Source: Malachius bipustulatus | Taxonomy: Eukaryota > Arthropoda > Insecta > Coleoptera > Melyridae | Assembly: GCA_910589415.1 (NCBI GenBank) | Contig: OU342630.1 | Span: 6,138,001 to 6,202,000 of the forward strand | Direction of reading: 5' to 3' | DNA: 64,000 nt | Part shown: in pieces, positions 43,995-55,404 of the stretch | How the letters are laid out: each line of letters opens with the position of its first letter | How positions within the stretch are numbered: position 1 is the first letter of the stretch | Program-made: the position numbers and the translations under genes | The notes under the pieces: generated by a model | What the model saw: the letters and a program-made list of their open reading frames with translations, nothing else | Told to the model about the DNA's origin: nothing | Databases searched by the model: none

Positions 43995-44929
43995 CACTGT
44001 GTCTCATGAATTTCTGGACATAGGGAACTCCCATGTTAAAATAAACTATTGGAAATATTGGCTCCCCTAATTATTTTACAGTAAAATGTCAAATGCAAAA
44101 CTTCTTAAGGAAAAAAAAGCTGCTTCTTATGCTATAATTGGATTTTCATTTGGTTCATCCGTTTTCGAGAAAATCAGGAAAAACTGAACGGTTTTTCGTA
44201 GTTTTTCAAGGTTGCTTTGCTTTTGACAGATAATGCTAAAAATTATTCTTGACTTGAAAGTAATTGCAAAAATGTTAACAAAAATCATTTGACGTATTAG
44301 CTTCAAAAACGAGCACAGAAATCTGCTCGTTAGCCTAATGAGCCTTTATAATATTGGCTGTTAGTGAATTGCCAGAGTAATGTCATTCAATAAATTTTAC
44401 TTTTTCTTCAATGTGTAGGTAATATTTCATTTTTATAAACAAGTTTTTCTTTAAAAAGTAATAATTTGCCACTTAAAGTTTTAATGATGAATTAATTACT
44501 TTTGAACAATCAGTTATTGACAATTAATAATTTTTAGCATTATCTGTCAAAAGCAAAGCAGCATTGAAAAACTACGAAAAACCGTTCAGTTTTTCCTGAT
44601 TTTCTCGAAAACGGATGAACCAAATCAAAATCCAATTATAGCATAAGAAGCAGCTTTTTTTCCTTAAGAAGTTTTGCATTTGACATTTTACTGTAAAATA
44701 ATTAGGGGAGCCAATATTTCCAATAGTTTATTTTAACATGGGAGTTTCCTATGTCCAGAAATTCAAGAGACACATGCCCGTATTCACAAACGATAATTTC
44801 CTAAATAATTACGTAATCAATTATCCCCATCTCATTCTATTACAAAAAAACTGCATATCTCCATCTCACTCATTTAATTAATTACGTAATTATTTAGGAA
44901 ATTATTGTTTGTGAATACGGACAACAGTG
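43995..44929. mobile_element. Foldback element CACTGTGTCTCATGAATTTC, about 240-bp arms
   Basis: Flanked by TA. The left arm (43995-44240) is repeated inverted at about 44530-44775 almost base for base, for example TTTTTCGTAGTTTTTCAAGG against its complement. The right tip is split by the MITE at 44776-44922: GAGACACA before it and ACAGTG after it rebuild the complement of the left tip. No coding capacity. Confidence 0.82.
44776..44922. mobile_element. Palindromic MITE, copy 2
   Basis: 147 bp, more than 95 percent identical by eye to the MITE at 176-325 (ATGCCCGTATTCACAAACG...). It sits within the last bases of the right arm of the foldback element. The flanks here suggest a CA or ACA duplication rather than the clean TA of copy 1. 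Confidence 0.85.
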
Positions 44930-45468
44930 TATAATACTGTAATGGTGAAGTTGACTTTCCATATGTACACTTTTGTACCTGATAATGGACAATAAAGATT
45001 GATTGATTGATTGATAGATTTTGCCAACAAATTTCCCGGTTTTTTGACAGATTCACCTAAAAAAAGCGAACCATATTAAACACATCTTTTATGAGATTAG
45101 ATAAAATAATCACCTGAGAATTGAAAATTTGATTTCAAATTAAAAGAATGAAATAAAAATTTAGTTATCATCGACGAATTTATTTTAACACATAGCACCT
45201 TTGAAAGATACACATTTTTGTAGGAGACCAACAATGGGCTAAAACGATGTATCTTTCAAACAAAAAAACATGAACAGGTTCCTGCTACCCTATCAATAAT
45301 TACGATCGATTTTAATGGGGGGTAGGGGTCCTTTTATCTCTTCCCGGGTTTTGGTAATACTTTTCGCAAGAATTCTATATGATGGGACACCCTGTATAAC
45401 ACTTCACAAATCAAAATAGAATAACTCGTTTTCCTAGAACACTATGAAATCTTAACTGAATACTTATA

Positions 45469-45867
45469 CAGGGTGTTAATAAATAAGTGCGTCAAACTTC
45501 AGGGGGTGATTCTACATGAAAAAATAATGACAGTTTGATAATTATGTAAACGTATGTTCGCAAATGCTTCGATTTCCAGATACAGGGTGTTATAGGTTTA
45601 CTTAAAAACGGACGATTTATTTATTTCCTCTAAAACCGGTCGAGATATGCAAATGAAATTTGGTGGGTTTTAAAAGGACGTGATTGCGCATTTTTTGACA
45701 TGCAATTAAGAATTTTATGTTCATCAGTGGCGTGCATACGGGTGATGATCACAGTTTGTTTAAAGAAAAAAAATGGTATGCCACTGATATTTTTTATAGC
45801 AAACTGTCATTCTTTTTCATGCAGAATCAACCCCTGAAGTTTGTCGCACTTATTTACTTACACCCTG
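45469..45867. mobile_element. Small foldback CAGGGTGTTAATAAATAAG, 50 bp from Mrtf exon 5
   Basis: 399 bp, TA-flanked. The left arm CAGGGTGTTAATAAATAAGT is mirrored by TTATTTACTTACACCCTG at right. It lies just inside intron 5, about 50 bp downstream of the exon-5 donor. Confidence 0.75.
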
Positions 45868-45919
45868 TATGTGGTTCGAATTTTGAACAAACAGAAGGAT
45901 AAATTTCAGTTAACCTTAC

Positions 45920-46424
45920 CAGTAGATTTATCAATGAAGTCTCTGTATTCCTGATCTTGAGGCTTGACAGTTTCATGTTGTTGATAGTAATCTGCTTTGA
46001 TCTCGGGCATGGCGGTAGTAGTGATAATGGTTGCTGGGGTGAAGAAATTAGGCAATGAGGCAGCTCGACTGTGCCCATTCAACACCTTGGCTTTTCCCTG
46101 CTGCATCAGCTGCAAGAACAAAGCTGTCCCATTTGCCCCATTCAAAATTAGCTCGTGGCCATTCTTCTGATTTTGGAAGGGAATGTGGTGCTGCTGCTGC
46201 TGTTGTTGGTGTTGCTCCTGCTGCTGCTGCTGTTGTTGTTGTTGTTGGTGGTGCTGTTGCTGTTGTTGTTGATCATGTTGTCGTTGTTGTTGTCGCTGTT
46301 GTTGTTCCTGCTGCTGCTGTTGCTGCTGCTGTTGTTGCTGATGATTACGTTGCTGTTGTTGGAGACACTGATGTTCCTCAATCACCTGTGCTTGGTGGGC
46401 TGCTGCTTGTTGTAGCGCCTGCAA
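45920..46424 (-). CDS. Mrtf: Mrtf exon 5: polyglutamine region
   Basis: The acceptor ATTTCCATCAG precedes LQALQQAAAHQAQVIEEHQ. The exon is 505 bp and ends in a split codon (ACT G/gtaagg). It encodes long glutamine runs broken by His, Glu and Arg (codons mostly CAG and CAA, 46190-46380). A conserved-looking segment with KNGHELILNG and QGKAKVLNGHSRAASLPNF follows, then EYRDFIDKST. The glutamine run is a likely site of length variation between individuals. Its role in activation is inferred from the family, where this position is Q-rich. Confidence 0.9.
46190..46380 (-). repeat. CAG/CAA trinucleotide run coding polyglutamine
   Basis: Imperfect trinucleotide repeat inside Mrtf exon 5. Interruptions (CAA, CAC, CGA and GAA) probably stabilise its length. 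Confidence 0.9.
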
Positions 46425-46599
46425 CTGATGGAAATAAAAATTCGCAGACATACTACAATAAATAAAAAAATGATTTATTGCTCCTGACAATACAGGGTGA
46501 GTATTTAATGGCGGATTTCCTAAATGGTGTACTTATGGCATGGGGTAATTCATGCAGCACAGGAAAAATTGTAAAAAAATTCTTGCTCAATAATTGACC

Positions 46600-47925
46600 A
46601 CGATTAGAAGTTGAGAAGTCAACTTTTGACCATCCATTTGACCTCAAAGTCGACTAAATCCCAGGGTTTTCATAGTCAACTTTTGTTTTTTCATGTATAA
46701 AATATTTTTCGTATAAAAAAATTAAAAAAAAAACATATTTAACACGTTGACGACGGCAGCAATGTTTATGGTGTTTTCATTCGAGCGATACGGGCCTTTA
46801 AGGGCACGTACCGATACATTTTAATTTACGGTACGGGCCTTTTAAGGCTCGGATGCAAAGCATGAGTGTAGTGTCATCTATCCGAAAAATACGGAACTAA
46901 GGCATGCAAGCCGGTAACGTACCGCATTGTTAGGTACAAGAGAACATTCGGTTGCGTCAGGACGGGTCTTGGAAGTCCCGTATCGTTGTTATAAGAGAAA
47001 AATTTGAATACGAACCTTAAAAGGCCCGTATCGTGTATTTTGGGGAAAAATTAAAATAATACCGGCTTTACAATTCTTTTACCTCGGCTTTCCATATAAA
47101 AAAAATGATGTACAGACTCATAAACAACTATAATTATGGCCTATGTTCATCTATGGTCAATATCATACTAAAACTCAAATGAAAAAGACCGAGAAACGGG
47201 CCAGAAAAGTCCCGTACCGTATATAAGTAATAAATAAACTTATATACGGAACGGCGCGAAAAAGGCCCGCACGCTGTTCGCAGTACCCACGTCGTACTCA
47301 TGTTATGCTCTATCCATAGCTACATTCAACGGAGCGGTGCGGTAAGAGATAGCGGAATTATGAGCGTCGTAAGTTGGTGAAGGATGCACGATTTGTATGC
47401 CGTACATCAGACATAACCGATACGAGCCGTTTTGGGCTCGTTCCGTCGTCAACGTGTTAAAATAAAATTGAAAACTGAAAAAATTCTTTCTTTTTTAAAA
47501 CATAAGAACACTTTTTTCACTGAATGTCAAAAAAATACCATAATGCAACCAATATGTTTAAGCCATAAAGCATTCGATAAGTTTAATTTTCTTTTTAAAT
47601 GGGATAGATTTTTGGTTCATTAGAGATTTTTTTTACACTGAATAACATGAAAAATAATATGATGGCCACAAGAAAACCAAAAATTGAAGGCATTGAAAAT
47701 GTTTTAAATGTCAAATGGATAGCTCTTGATGACTTATGCAAATCTACAAGAAATACTAACCTAATTTTAAATACATAATAAAAAAAGATATTACTTGAAT
47801 AAAAAATCTTCGATTTCCAGTTTTTTAGCATACTTCAGCAACAACTGAAGTTATCTAAAATTTTATTTCAGATCCTTGATAGGTATAAAAATAGTGAAAC
47901 TTTTCCCTAATTTAACCGATCTACC
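46600..47925. mobile_element. Degenerate copy of the CCGCCATATTG long-inverted-repeat family
   Basis: Segments 46600-46738 and 47461-47925 resemble the 32782-33788 element (TTCATAGTCAACTTTTGTTT, ATGGCCACAAGAAAACC, TTTCAGCAAC-like and CTAATTTAACCGA). It is split by the piggyBac-like element. Ends not clear. Confidence 0.5.
46743..47456. mobile_element. PiggyBac-like non-autonomous element, TTAA target
   Basis: 714 bp with ends CACGTTGACGACGG and CCGTCGTCAACGTG, flanked by TTAA (46739-46742, 47457-47460), the diagnostic piggyBac target. The interior contains repeated palindromic blocks of GGGCCTTTTAAGGC type, often followed by CGTA (near 46790, 46830, 47010, 47250). Confidence 0.8.
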
Positions 47926-48368
47926 ACTGTTTAGAAGTTACCCATACATGCCCCTTGAAAAAGTGGACACCTGCAATGTCATCAAACATTTCCAAATTAT
48001 TTCAACCCTTTAAAAGTGGTTGAAAGTTTTAGTTCCATTTGGTACTTTGTGGTGAAAATGACCATCAAGTTCAATATGTTAGTAAAAGTAACTACAAAGT
48101 AATTATTATTGTTTGGAGAATGAGAATATACCATCTTTATGGATACCTCAAACGACATCATAAAGACTATCAATGCAATACAATACATATCAGAACCATT
48201 ATTCACTTATACCCGGTTGTTCAAAAAATAATTGCCAATTAGTCATAATCTTGATATTACTGTAGCATGGCCATCCAGGAACGTCACAGGCATCACAAAA
48301 TAATTGTTTGCCAATTTGGTCGTAGATCTGTAATAGCACAATGCTCCTGGAATGTGCCTGTGACCAGT

Positions 48369-49045
48369 ACTGCCGTGCGACGGAAAAACGCTGTATGTGC
48401 AGTTGAGGTAGTTTCGAGAAATCAGCCTTCAAAGTTTTAACATTTTTAAACGCCTGTCTTTTCAAAATTAATTAATCAATTTTGTTCTGATATTTTTTAT
48501 TCATTTACTAGTACCGTATTTGATATGAATTTTTTCTTGTAAACGTACAATACACCGTTAGGTATATTATTTTTAGTCAAAAATGTTCACATATGGCGTT
48601 TTCACAGACTATCATCTACTTTCTTACTAGACATAAGAAACGTAAGTGACCACCTAATCTAATTTCATATACATACTATACACATACGTTGTTTCCATTA
48701 AGCTGATTTTGAGAAAATTAATAAACCATGGTACATATAAACGCCGTATTTAACCACATACGGTGTTGATGTGTAGTATTTCTAAACGCTTTATCCAATT
48801 ATTTCCACATGCGGTAAAAATGGGAAGAAATTCATACACATACGTTTCTATTGCGTAGTAAATTGCTGAATGTGAACAGAAAATTACAAGCCGTCAAAAT
48901 TCAAAAATGATTTGTTCGGTCATTTTCGAAAATGTTTTCTTCATTTATTTTTTATTTGATAGAACTAACCATGAAACATCCAAAACACCAAAAATTCGAA
49001 TTTTGAAAAAAATGCACATACGTTCTTCTTCCGTAGCACGGCAGA
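48369..49045. mobile_element. Inverted-repeat element with CACATACG subterminal repeats
   Basis: 677 bp, TA-flanked, ends CTGCCGTGCGACGGAAAAACG and CTTCCGTAGCACGGCAGAG. Motifs like CACATACGTT occur at least five times inside (about 48590, 48683, 48756, 48836, 49014). In Mrtf intron 4. Confidence 0.62.
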
Positions 49046-49570
49046 GTAGACACTTTAAAAGTTGCTGAGGTAGCTGCTGTTACGATCCAATGACCAACTG
49101 AGCTGCTTGAGGCATGTTTTTTGGTCCGCTTTTGCGGACATAATTAGATGTCCCAAAAAAATTCCACAAAAATTGATTAGAATTCAGTTTGTATCAATCA
49201 GCATGAAAATTACAGAGATCTCAGTGGTGAATCTCAAAAATACAGTAAGTAACCGGATTTAAAATTTCTCCTCATCGTAGTGTCACAAACTCAAAAATCC
49301 GAACCAGCTGAGGGGTTAACACTCCAGTCTAGCGACTGAAAGAATAATTTTTCTTCAAAATTTAACTTACAAAAAACTTATCACCTTAGTCTTTGAAGGA
49401 TTTAGACGTAGTTTTTATTTTTGGTTTCTTGATGGATGATTTTTATGGTACAGCCAAAATTTTACTTAAAAAGTAATTTTCATAACGTCAACTCTACTAA
49501 TATGAACTGGCTGCAGTTTCAACTAAATTGCTATCAGATCCCGAGCGATTAAACCCCACCATCACTATAC

Positions 49571-50013
49571 CTGCTGCATCTGCAAGGCCATCTCCTGCCT
49601 CTGCTTCTGCTGCAAATGCTGTAACAGTTCCTGCTTAGGCTCGGATTGCTTGACCCCACCACTAGAGCTTCCTGAGGAATTAGTGGCCGCCTGGAGCTTA
49701 AGCTGCGAGAGCTCAAGCTCTCTTTGTAATTCTTCAATCTGCCTTCGCTGCTCTCTAACTAAATCTTCTTGCTGCCGGAGTTGTGACAACGGCTCATGTT
49801 GCTGATTTGACTGAGGGGGCATGGGACTAGGGGGTTCGCTGACGTCCATGTGCTCTATTGTTGTCGTTGTCACCACAGGTTCATCCTTCACAGAAATGGG
49901 AGAGGCAGGGTCTTGTTTGTAGGGCGGAGAATGATGCGACTGATCCAGAGAAGAGCTGTTACTCGTAGAATCAATTAGATGAGATGAGTTCTGGATAGGT
50001 GTATCTGAGGAAA
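49571..50013 (-). CDS. Mrtf: Mrtf exon 4: leucine-zipper coiled coil
   Basis: The acceptor is AAATTTTCAG at 50014-50015; a second AG nine bases further in (TTTCCTCAG) would drop three residues and keep frame. The exon ends at the donor CAGCAG/GTATAG. It codes SSDTPIQNSSHLIDSTS, a Pro/Ser/Thr-rich part with MDVSEPPSPMPP, then LRQQEDLVREQRRQIEELQR and ELELSQLKLQ. These form a heptad-repeat coiled coil corresponding to the MRTF leucine zipper used for dimerisation. Gln-rich sequence follows, ending MALQMQQ. Confidence 0.92.
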
Positions 50014-50065
50014 CTGAAAATTTAAAACAAACATTTCATCACACAACTAATTTTATCATATACAT

Positions 50066-50180
50066 GGTGATCAATTAAGGGCCATATCTCGGGAACTATT
50101 AGTCCTAGGCCTCAAATAAAAAAATTTCCAGTTATTAGTGACCAAAGAAATTCACTGAAAATATTTCCAAGATGTCTTTA
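50066..50180. repeat. Fragment of the 30661-32086 foldback family in Mrtf intron 3
   Basis: GGGCCATATCTCGGGAACTA and TTCACTGAAAATATTTCCAA match the left arm of 30661-32086. One arm only. Confidence 0.5.
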
Positions 50181-50861
50181 CGCATCAACATTTACTATGT
50201 AGAAATAAAAATCCTTTCGTATTTCAGGCAGTCAATTAGAACCGTTAATTTTTGTATGAAATTATGAACTGTCATAAAGTCTACGAAATCAAGGTGAACT
50301 TTGCAATACAGAACATCTGGACGAGTATACCGTTCAAACAGCTGAGACCGCCAGAAGGAGTTTGAATATGGCGGAGTAGCACACAACATAACCGATATTC
50401 AAGCCAATATATTATTACGGTTTACTACTTTAATTACGAGTTCTTTAAAACAGGTACTAACTAATGAAAACTAATATCGGCATTTCAGAATTTTACGCCG
50501 TTCGGCCAAGCAGACACAATAAAAGAAACCCTAAATGAACATATGTTACAATACACTTTTGAGGTGTTTTCAAGATGGTTTCTGCCGCTTTCACCTGAAC
50601 GACTAATTGGCATTCTTCTGTACATGTTTTATATTCTGATGTTTTTGTAAAAGTACAAAAGTATGAAGACCTTGTGAATACCACTATTATCTATAATATG
50701 TAAAAATAAGCAAAAATATTCTGAACATGACATCACTGTACTTTTTCAGATGACCTTTCAGATGACCTATCAAAAGACCGCCTTAAATAATCTGTCCAGA
50801 GTGAATTTATTTTACACCTTTTATTGGACAGAATAATAAATTATTCATCACATTAACTTAC

Positions 50862-51255
50862 AGGTATACGTTTTTAGCCTTTCAATCAACTGTGGCTTAG
50901 GTCCTGATACTGGTAGACTTCTCCGTTTCAATTCTGCCTTGAGATCACTGACTTTCATGTCCTCAAGGCGGCCCGTGAGTCTGGTTGGAGCCACCTGACT
51001 GCTCTCTGAAGAAGTGGACGGTGCAGGAGATGGAATTCCACCCAAAGACCCACCGCTAGAATCACCAGAATTTTTCTGAGAGGCAGGGAGGATTATCTGT
51101 GGATACTTGTGTTGAATCTGTGGGTATTTGTGTTGCAGTTGCAGTTGGAATTGCAGTAAGAGAGTTTGTTGCTTCAGAAGCAAGTCATAGGAGCTTTCGG
51201 AACTGTTGGCAGAGGTCAGGGAATTGTTGGTACTTTTTTGAGCAGATGGAGGACC
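50862..51255 (-). CDS. Mrtf: Mrtf exon 3: Q-rich region and SAP domain
   Basis: Acceptor TTTTTGCTTACAG, donor ACCT/GTAAGTTA, 394 bp. The protein reads GPPSAQKSTNNS, then LLLKQQTLLLQFQLQLQ (the glutamine-rich SRF-binding region), Ser-rich sequence, and RLEDMKVSDLKAELKRRSLP with VSGPKPQLIERLKTY. The last two form a complete 35-residue SAP DNA-binding motif closely like that of vertebrate MRTF (LDDMKVAELK-type). It joins exon 2 in phase 0 directly after IKFHEYK. Confidence 0.94.
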
Positions 51256-51556
51256 CTGTAAGCAAAAATTCAGCTATGAAATAGTTTAATTACGTGTGGG
51301 TTAGTTATTCAATAATTTTTCTTCAACCAAATTTTAAGAGAAGCCGTTCCTTTCTCATCATCACTCTTAATCAACAATGTTAATCAACAATCAATATTTT
51401 CAATAACCTTCAAGTTAATTAATTTAAAGTTAACAGGCAGATTTCTGAGACCCTTTTTATATGGCCTCAAATTAACTTAAATATTACATTTTCATACCGA
51501 GAGCCGAGAGCATACTTTTATTATTATTATTATAGTTTTACTGCTTGTGCTGTATA

Positions 51557-52176
51557 CAAGATGTGCTGTCCCAGCTCATTCAAGTCGATATCTGTGGTCC
51601 AAAAGATGAGATTTTTTGCAAATCAAAATACAGGGTCACAATGACCATAATTTAAAATTATTTTGAAAACTTTCATGTTATTTTTTAGATTGTCTGAGAA
51701 GAAAAAATGAGACTGGATTTTAACAGGGAGTAGTTTAGGAGTTATAAACAAGTGAGAAATCTCAATTTTTTTATTACCCTGTATGGTATGGTATAACATT
51801 TAATCCATAGGAAAGTACACAAAAAGGTAAAACAGAGACATGTAAGTTTGTTTTCCTATATCTTGAGCCATTTTTTTTACACTGACTTGAACTTTGAAAA
51901 TGGCAATTTTCACTCGTTTATAACTTCTAAAGTACTCCATTCTAACTCCAACTATAAAAATCAGTCTCATTTTTTCTTATCAGACAATCCAGTTAAAAAA
52001 ATACATTCCATTAAAAAATCATAACTTTGATGTCACTATCATATGGGGACACTCTGCGTAGTCCAAAAAATTCAAATCATGGGATATTGTGACCCTGTAT
52101 TTGAATTTGTAATTTTTTTTTTATAAAATTCATTCTTTGGCCCACAGAGACTGACTCGAATGAGCTGGGATACCTG
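51557..52176. mobile_element. Foldback element with CCCAGCTCATTCRAGTC ends in Mrtf intron 2
   Basis: 620 bp, TA-flanked. TGTCCCAGCTCATTCAAGTC at left and GACTCGAATGAGCTGGGAT at right. Inner ACAGGGTCACAAT/ATTGTGACCCTGT blocks are also inverted. A lone end of the same family is at 32583. Confidence 0.7.
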
Positions 52177-52752
52177 TATATTGGTTGTGTTGTTTCTATA
52201 AAATGTGTTGTAGGTATTTGTGTTTTTTTTTCAGAATCTGTGTATAAAAACTTTCTGACGATGTGATATGTTACTACTCAATATTATTGTGGCTTTCTGA
52301 AGATCTATGTACGTGTTCTTGGGTACTTTAGGTGTGTTTAGGTTTTTGTGTTGTGTAATGATATGGTACAATAATACCCGTGGACAATAAAACTACTGGC
52401 ACCACGACCACCTTGTCCATCCCTCACAGGTATCATATTTCCTGTGCTAGATCTACATTTTTAGTGTAGTTTTGATGTTAGTTTTCTGTATTTTCTTTGT
52501 ATTGGGAATGGCTATATCTATTATCTAAAGAAATGTGTTTCTTATGTCAGGGGCCCGTTTCATAAAACAATTCGACAAATTGTCACATGCATCATGTCTA
52601 GTTTCTAAAAACCAATGTACTTATCCATATGATTATAGAAATTGGTCACGACAAATGTAACAATTTTTGACAAAATCTGCATATCTGTGCATATTTTGCA
52701 ATGTAAATATATTTATTTTGACAATTTGTGGATATCCTAAAATAAAAACTTA

Positions 52753-53171
52753 CACCGGTGTTGCATTGGCAGACCGTCCATAGGAAATCCCATTAAGAAA
52801 ATTTTAATAGCCCCTGTTATCTCATCCTTTTATTTTAGAGAAAAATCGCATTTGACTTTTTTGAAGGCCCTTGTATGATGGACTCACGTGCAACATACGA
52901 ATAATTTTCATTCAGCTAATTAAGAGATGTTTTGAGAGACGTTTTTGAAATTTTTATTAAATAAAAATGCTGTCCCGATACTTTCCTCAATTAAAGCACC
53001 AGCAAATATCTAATTATTTATTAATTTTTGTCAAATCGATTCCGTTGGAAAAAATGTTCTTCAAAAACGTCTGATATGTTTTTGCTCAAATGAAACAGGG
53101 AGATAAAATTTGGGGGTCATTAAAATTTGCATGGGATTTTCTATGGACTGTCTGCCGATGCAACACCAGGT
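52753..53171. mobile_element. Inverted-repeat element, TTGCATTGGCAGACCGTCCA arms
   Basis: About 420 bp. The left arm TTGCATTGGCAGACCGTCCA is mirrored by TGGACTGTCTGCCGATGCAA at right, with CACC just outside in both. Flanked by TA. No coding sequence. Confidence 0.65.
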
Positions 53172-53762
53172 ATAGTGTCATGTCCAGTATCTAAGGAAAA
53201 TTATGTAAAAATTTTAATTTACAAGACGTGCGAGGCACTTTTAAGATATGTTTTCCTTGAACCGTGAGTTGGTACTCTTATAATTATTGTAAATAATGTT
53301 AAAATTGTTTATTAATTTGTACAATAATAATTATTATAGGCTTCAAAAAGAGAATAAATATTCTCGAAAGGTCGACAAGCTAAAAAGAGTATCATTTAGC
53401 ACAATCGACAGAAATCCATGGCCGAGTGAGAATTTTTTTATTGAGTGGTAAATTCAGGTGTTTAATGATCAAGGTGATTATTATAAAATTTAAAAGCAGA
53501 TTTTTATCACATGGAGACGACCAGAAACTGACCAAAACCTGAAAAGTCAGGTCATTGCTCATTATTCTCCCTAGCCTGAAATTTTCAGAAAATGAAACGA
53601 CCATGGATTTTGAGGGCCGAGTTAACTCCATGGTAGACATGGAAAGAGCAGCGACATTTTATAACCGACAGATTTTTACTGCTGAAAACTGAAAAGATTC
53701 AAAATTTCATAAAAAACACAACCCTAAATTTATTACATATTTGCTAAAAAAACCTGCATATA

Positions 53763-55220
53763 CAGGGTGTCCCAATATTCCATGGACATGGAGCAACCAC
53801 AGATTACTGAGGTAAAAAAAAGTCGCTCGGACCAAACTTATCTCTATACCAAAATGCTTCGTTTGTCCGTTAGAGGGCTTCAAAGTCTTTTGAAAATTTT
53901 AGTTTTTTTGAAATAGCTCAAAGTCGGCTGATTCAAATTCGATGAAATTTGGTAGGTTAATTTCGTATTAAAAGTACTAATTTCTGATGTACCGGGTGTC
54001 CCAACACTAGTGTCCACCCCCTAAATAGAGCTTAATTTTAAAGATAAAAAATTGAAACTTTGAGGATTTGTGTACTTGATATAGGACCACGAAATGGCAT
54101 AATCAGTTTCATTAAAAAAAAATTAGTTCGGGCGCCAGCGATAAAAAACTGTAAGATGGTGGTAAATTGTCGAAAAAAACAATTGATTTTTTTTCAATAC
54201 ATACGTAGAAATCGATTAATAAAATCAATATCGCTTGAAAGAAATGTGAAAAAACTAATTGTAAGGCTTTAATTAAATAAAATATAATTATATAGCTATG
54301 ACAGGTAGACAATATAATCTGAACAATATAATAAATATAATCTGAAAACGGTAGGTGCAATAAGTTTTATGACAAAGTAAATAAGGCCCAAATAAATAGA
54401 AGGACGGCTCTTGCTGGGCTAGCCGGCACAATGAACCTGCACTGGACAGTGTCGTAGTATGGACCCATGAAAAAGGTGATTATTAAAAATATATTAAAAA
54501 TGTTTTTTAATGAAACTAATTATGCCATTCCGTGGTCCTATATCAAGTACACAAATCCTCAAAGTTTCAATTTTTTATCTTTAAAATTAAGCTCGATTTA
54601 GGGGGTGGACACTAGTGTTGGGACACCCGGTACATGATAATTTGACGGAAACCCGGGAAAGGGAAAGGGATGAAACTACCCCTACCCTCCATTAAAATCG
54701 ATCGTAATAATTATTGATAGGGTAGCAGGAACACTCTTCATGTTTTTTGAAAATTTTTGATTTCAAATTAAAAGAATGAAATAAAAAATTAGTTATCATC
54801 GACTAATTTATTTTAGCACCTCTGAAAGATACAGATTTTTGTAAGAGACCAACAACGGGCTAAAACGATGTATCTTTCGAACAAAAAAACATGAACAGCG
54901 TTCCTGCTACCCTATCAATAATTACGATCGATTTTAATGGAGGGTGGGGGTACTTTTACCCCTTCCCGTGTTTCCGTCAAATTATCATGTACATCAGAAA
55001 TTAGTACTTTTAATACGAAATTTACCTACCAAATTTCATCGAATTTGAATCAGCCGACTTTGAGCTATTTAAAAAAAAACTAAAATTTTCAAAAAACTTT
55101 GAAGCCCTCTCACGGACAAACGAAGCATTTTGGTATAGAGACAAGTTTGGTCCGATCGACTCTTTTTTTACCTCAGTAATCTGTGGTTGCTCCATGTCCA
55201 TGGAATATTGGGACACCCTG
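53763..55220. mobile_element. Mariner-related foldback, relative of 41475-45394, with nested insertion
   Basis: Ends CAGGGTGTCCCAATATTCCA and TGGAATATTGGGACACCCTG, TA-flanked, with arms of roughly 230 bp plus inner arms containing GATCGTAAT...GGTAGCAGGAAC. No transposase. The left arm contains the element 53992-54630; the right arm keeps the uninterrupted site. Confidence 0.82.
53992..54630. mobile_element. Foldback CCGGGTGTCCCAACACTAG, TA duplication proven by empty site
   Basis: 639 bp with arms of about 130 bp (CCGGGTGTCCCAACACTAGT at left and its complement at right). It is flanked by TA at 53990-53991 and 54631-54632. The host's right arm reads ATTATCATGTACATCAG, the complement of the empty site CTGATGTACATGATAAT. 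Insertion therefore added exactly one TA. Confidence 0.87.
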
Positions 55221-55404
55221 TACATATTATACGCATTCACGGCATACGGGACGGACGATTATGGCTATGTCCCTTGATTTTAAGAAAACTTTCTTTTTTG
55301 AAAGGATACAGATCTGTTAAAGGGACATTTTAAAATTATATTCATAATGTGTCCCAAAAATATGAAACATATCAAAGTTATGTTTTAGTGTATTTTTTAA
55401 TATA

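Larger units (their letters stand above)
43170..45015 (+). mobile_element. 5'-truncated LINE, plus strand, (TTGA)n tail
   Basis: Inserted into the mariner element. Carries the C-terminal end of ORF2, a 3' UTR, and ends AATAAAGATTGATTGATTGA. The 3' UTR is itself split by a foldback element (43995-44929). Confidence 0.78.
41475..45394. mobile_element. Mariner-type (IS630/Tc1) transposon with long inverted arms, host of nested insertions
   Basis: Arms begin CAGGGTCCCGATATTCCATG and end GGGACACCCTG, flanked by TA (41473-41474, 45395-45396). Inner arm segments such as ATTAAAATCGATCGTAATTA and GATAGGGTAGCAGGAAC are inverted at 45110-45320. It holds a degraded transposase on the minus strand and has been invaded by a SINE (41762-42029) and a LINE (43170-45015). 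A related copy without transposase is at 53763-55220. Confidence 0.75.

Noticed and set aside
46055..46465. Val/Ala-rich and Leu-rich frames on the plus strand
   Set aside because: They are translations of the CAG/CAA run in other frames opposite the Mrtf polyglutamine exon.
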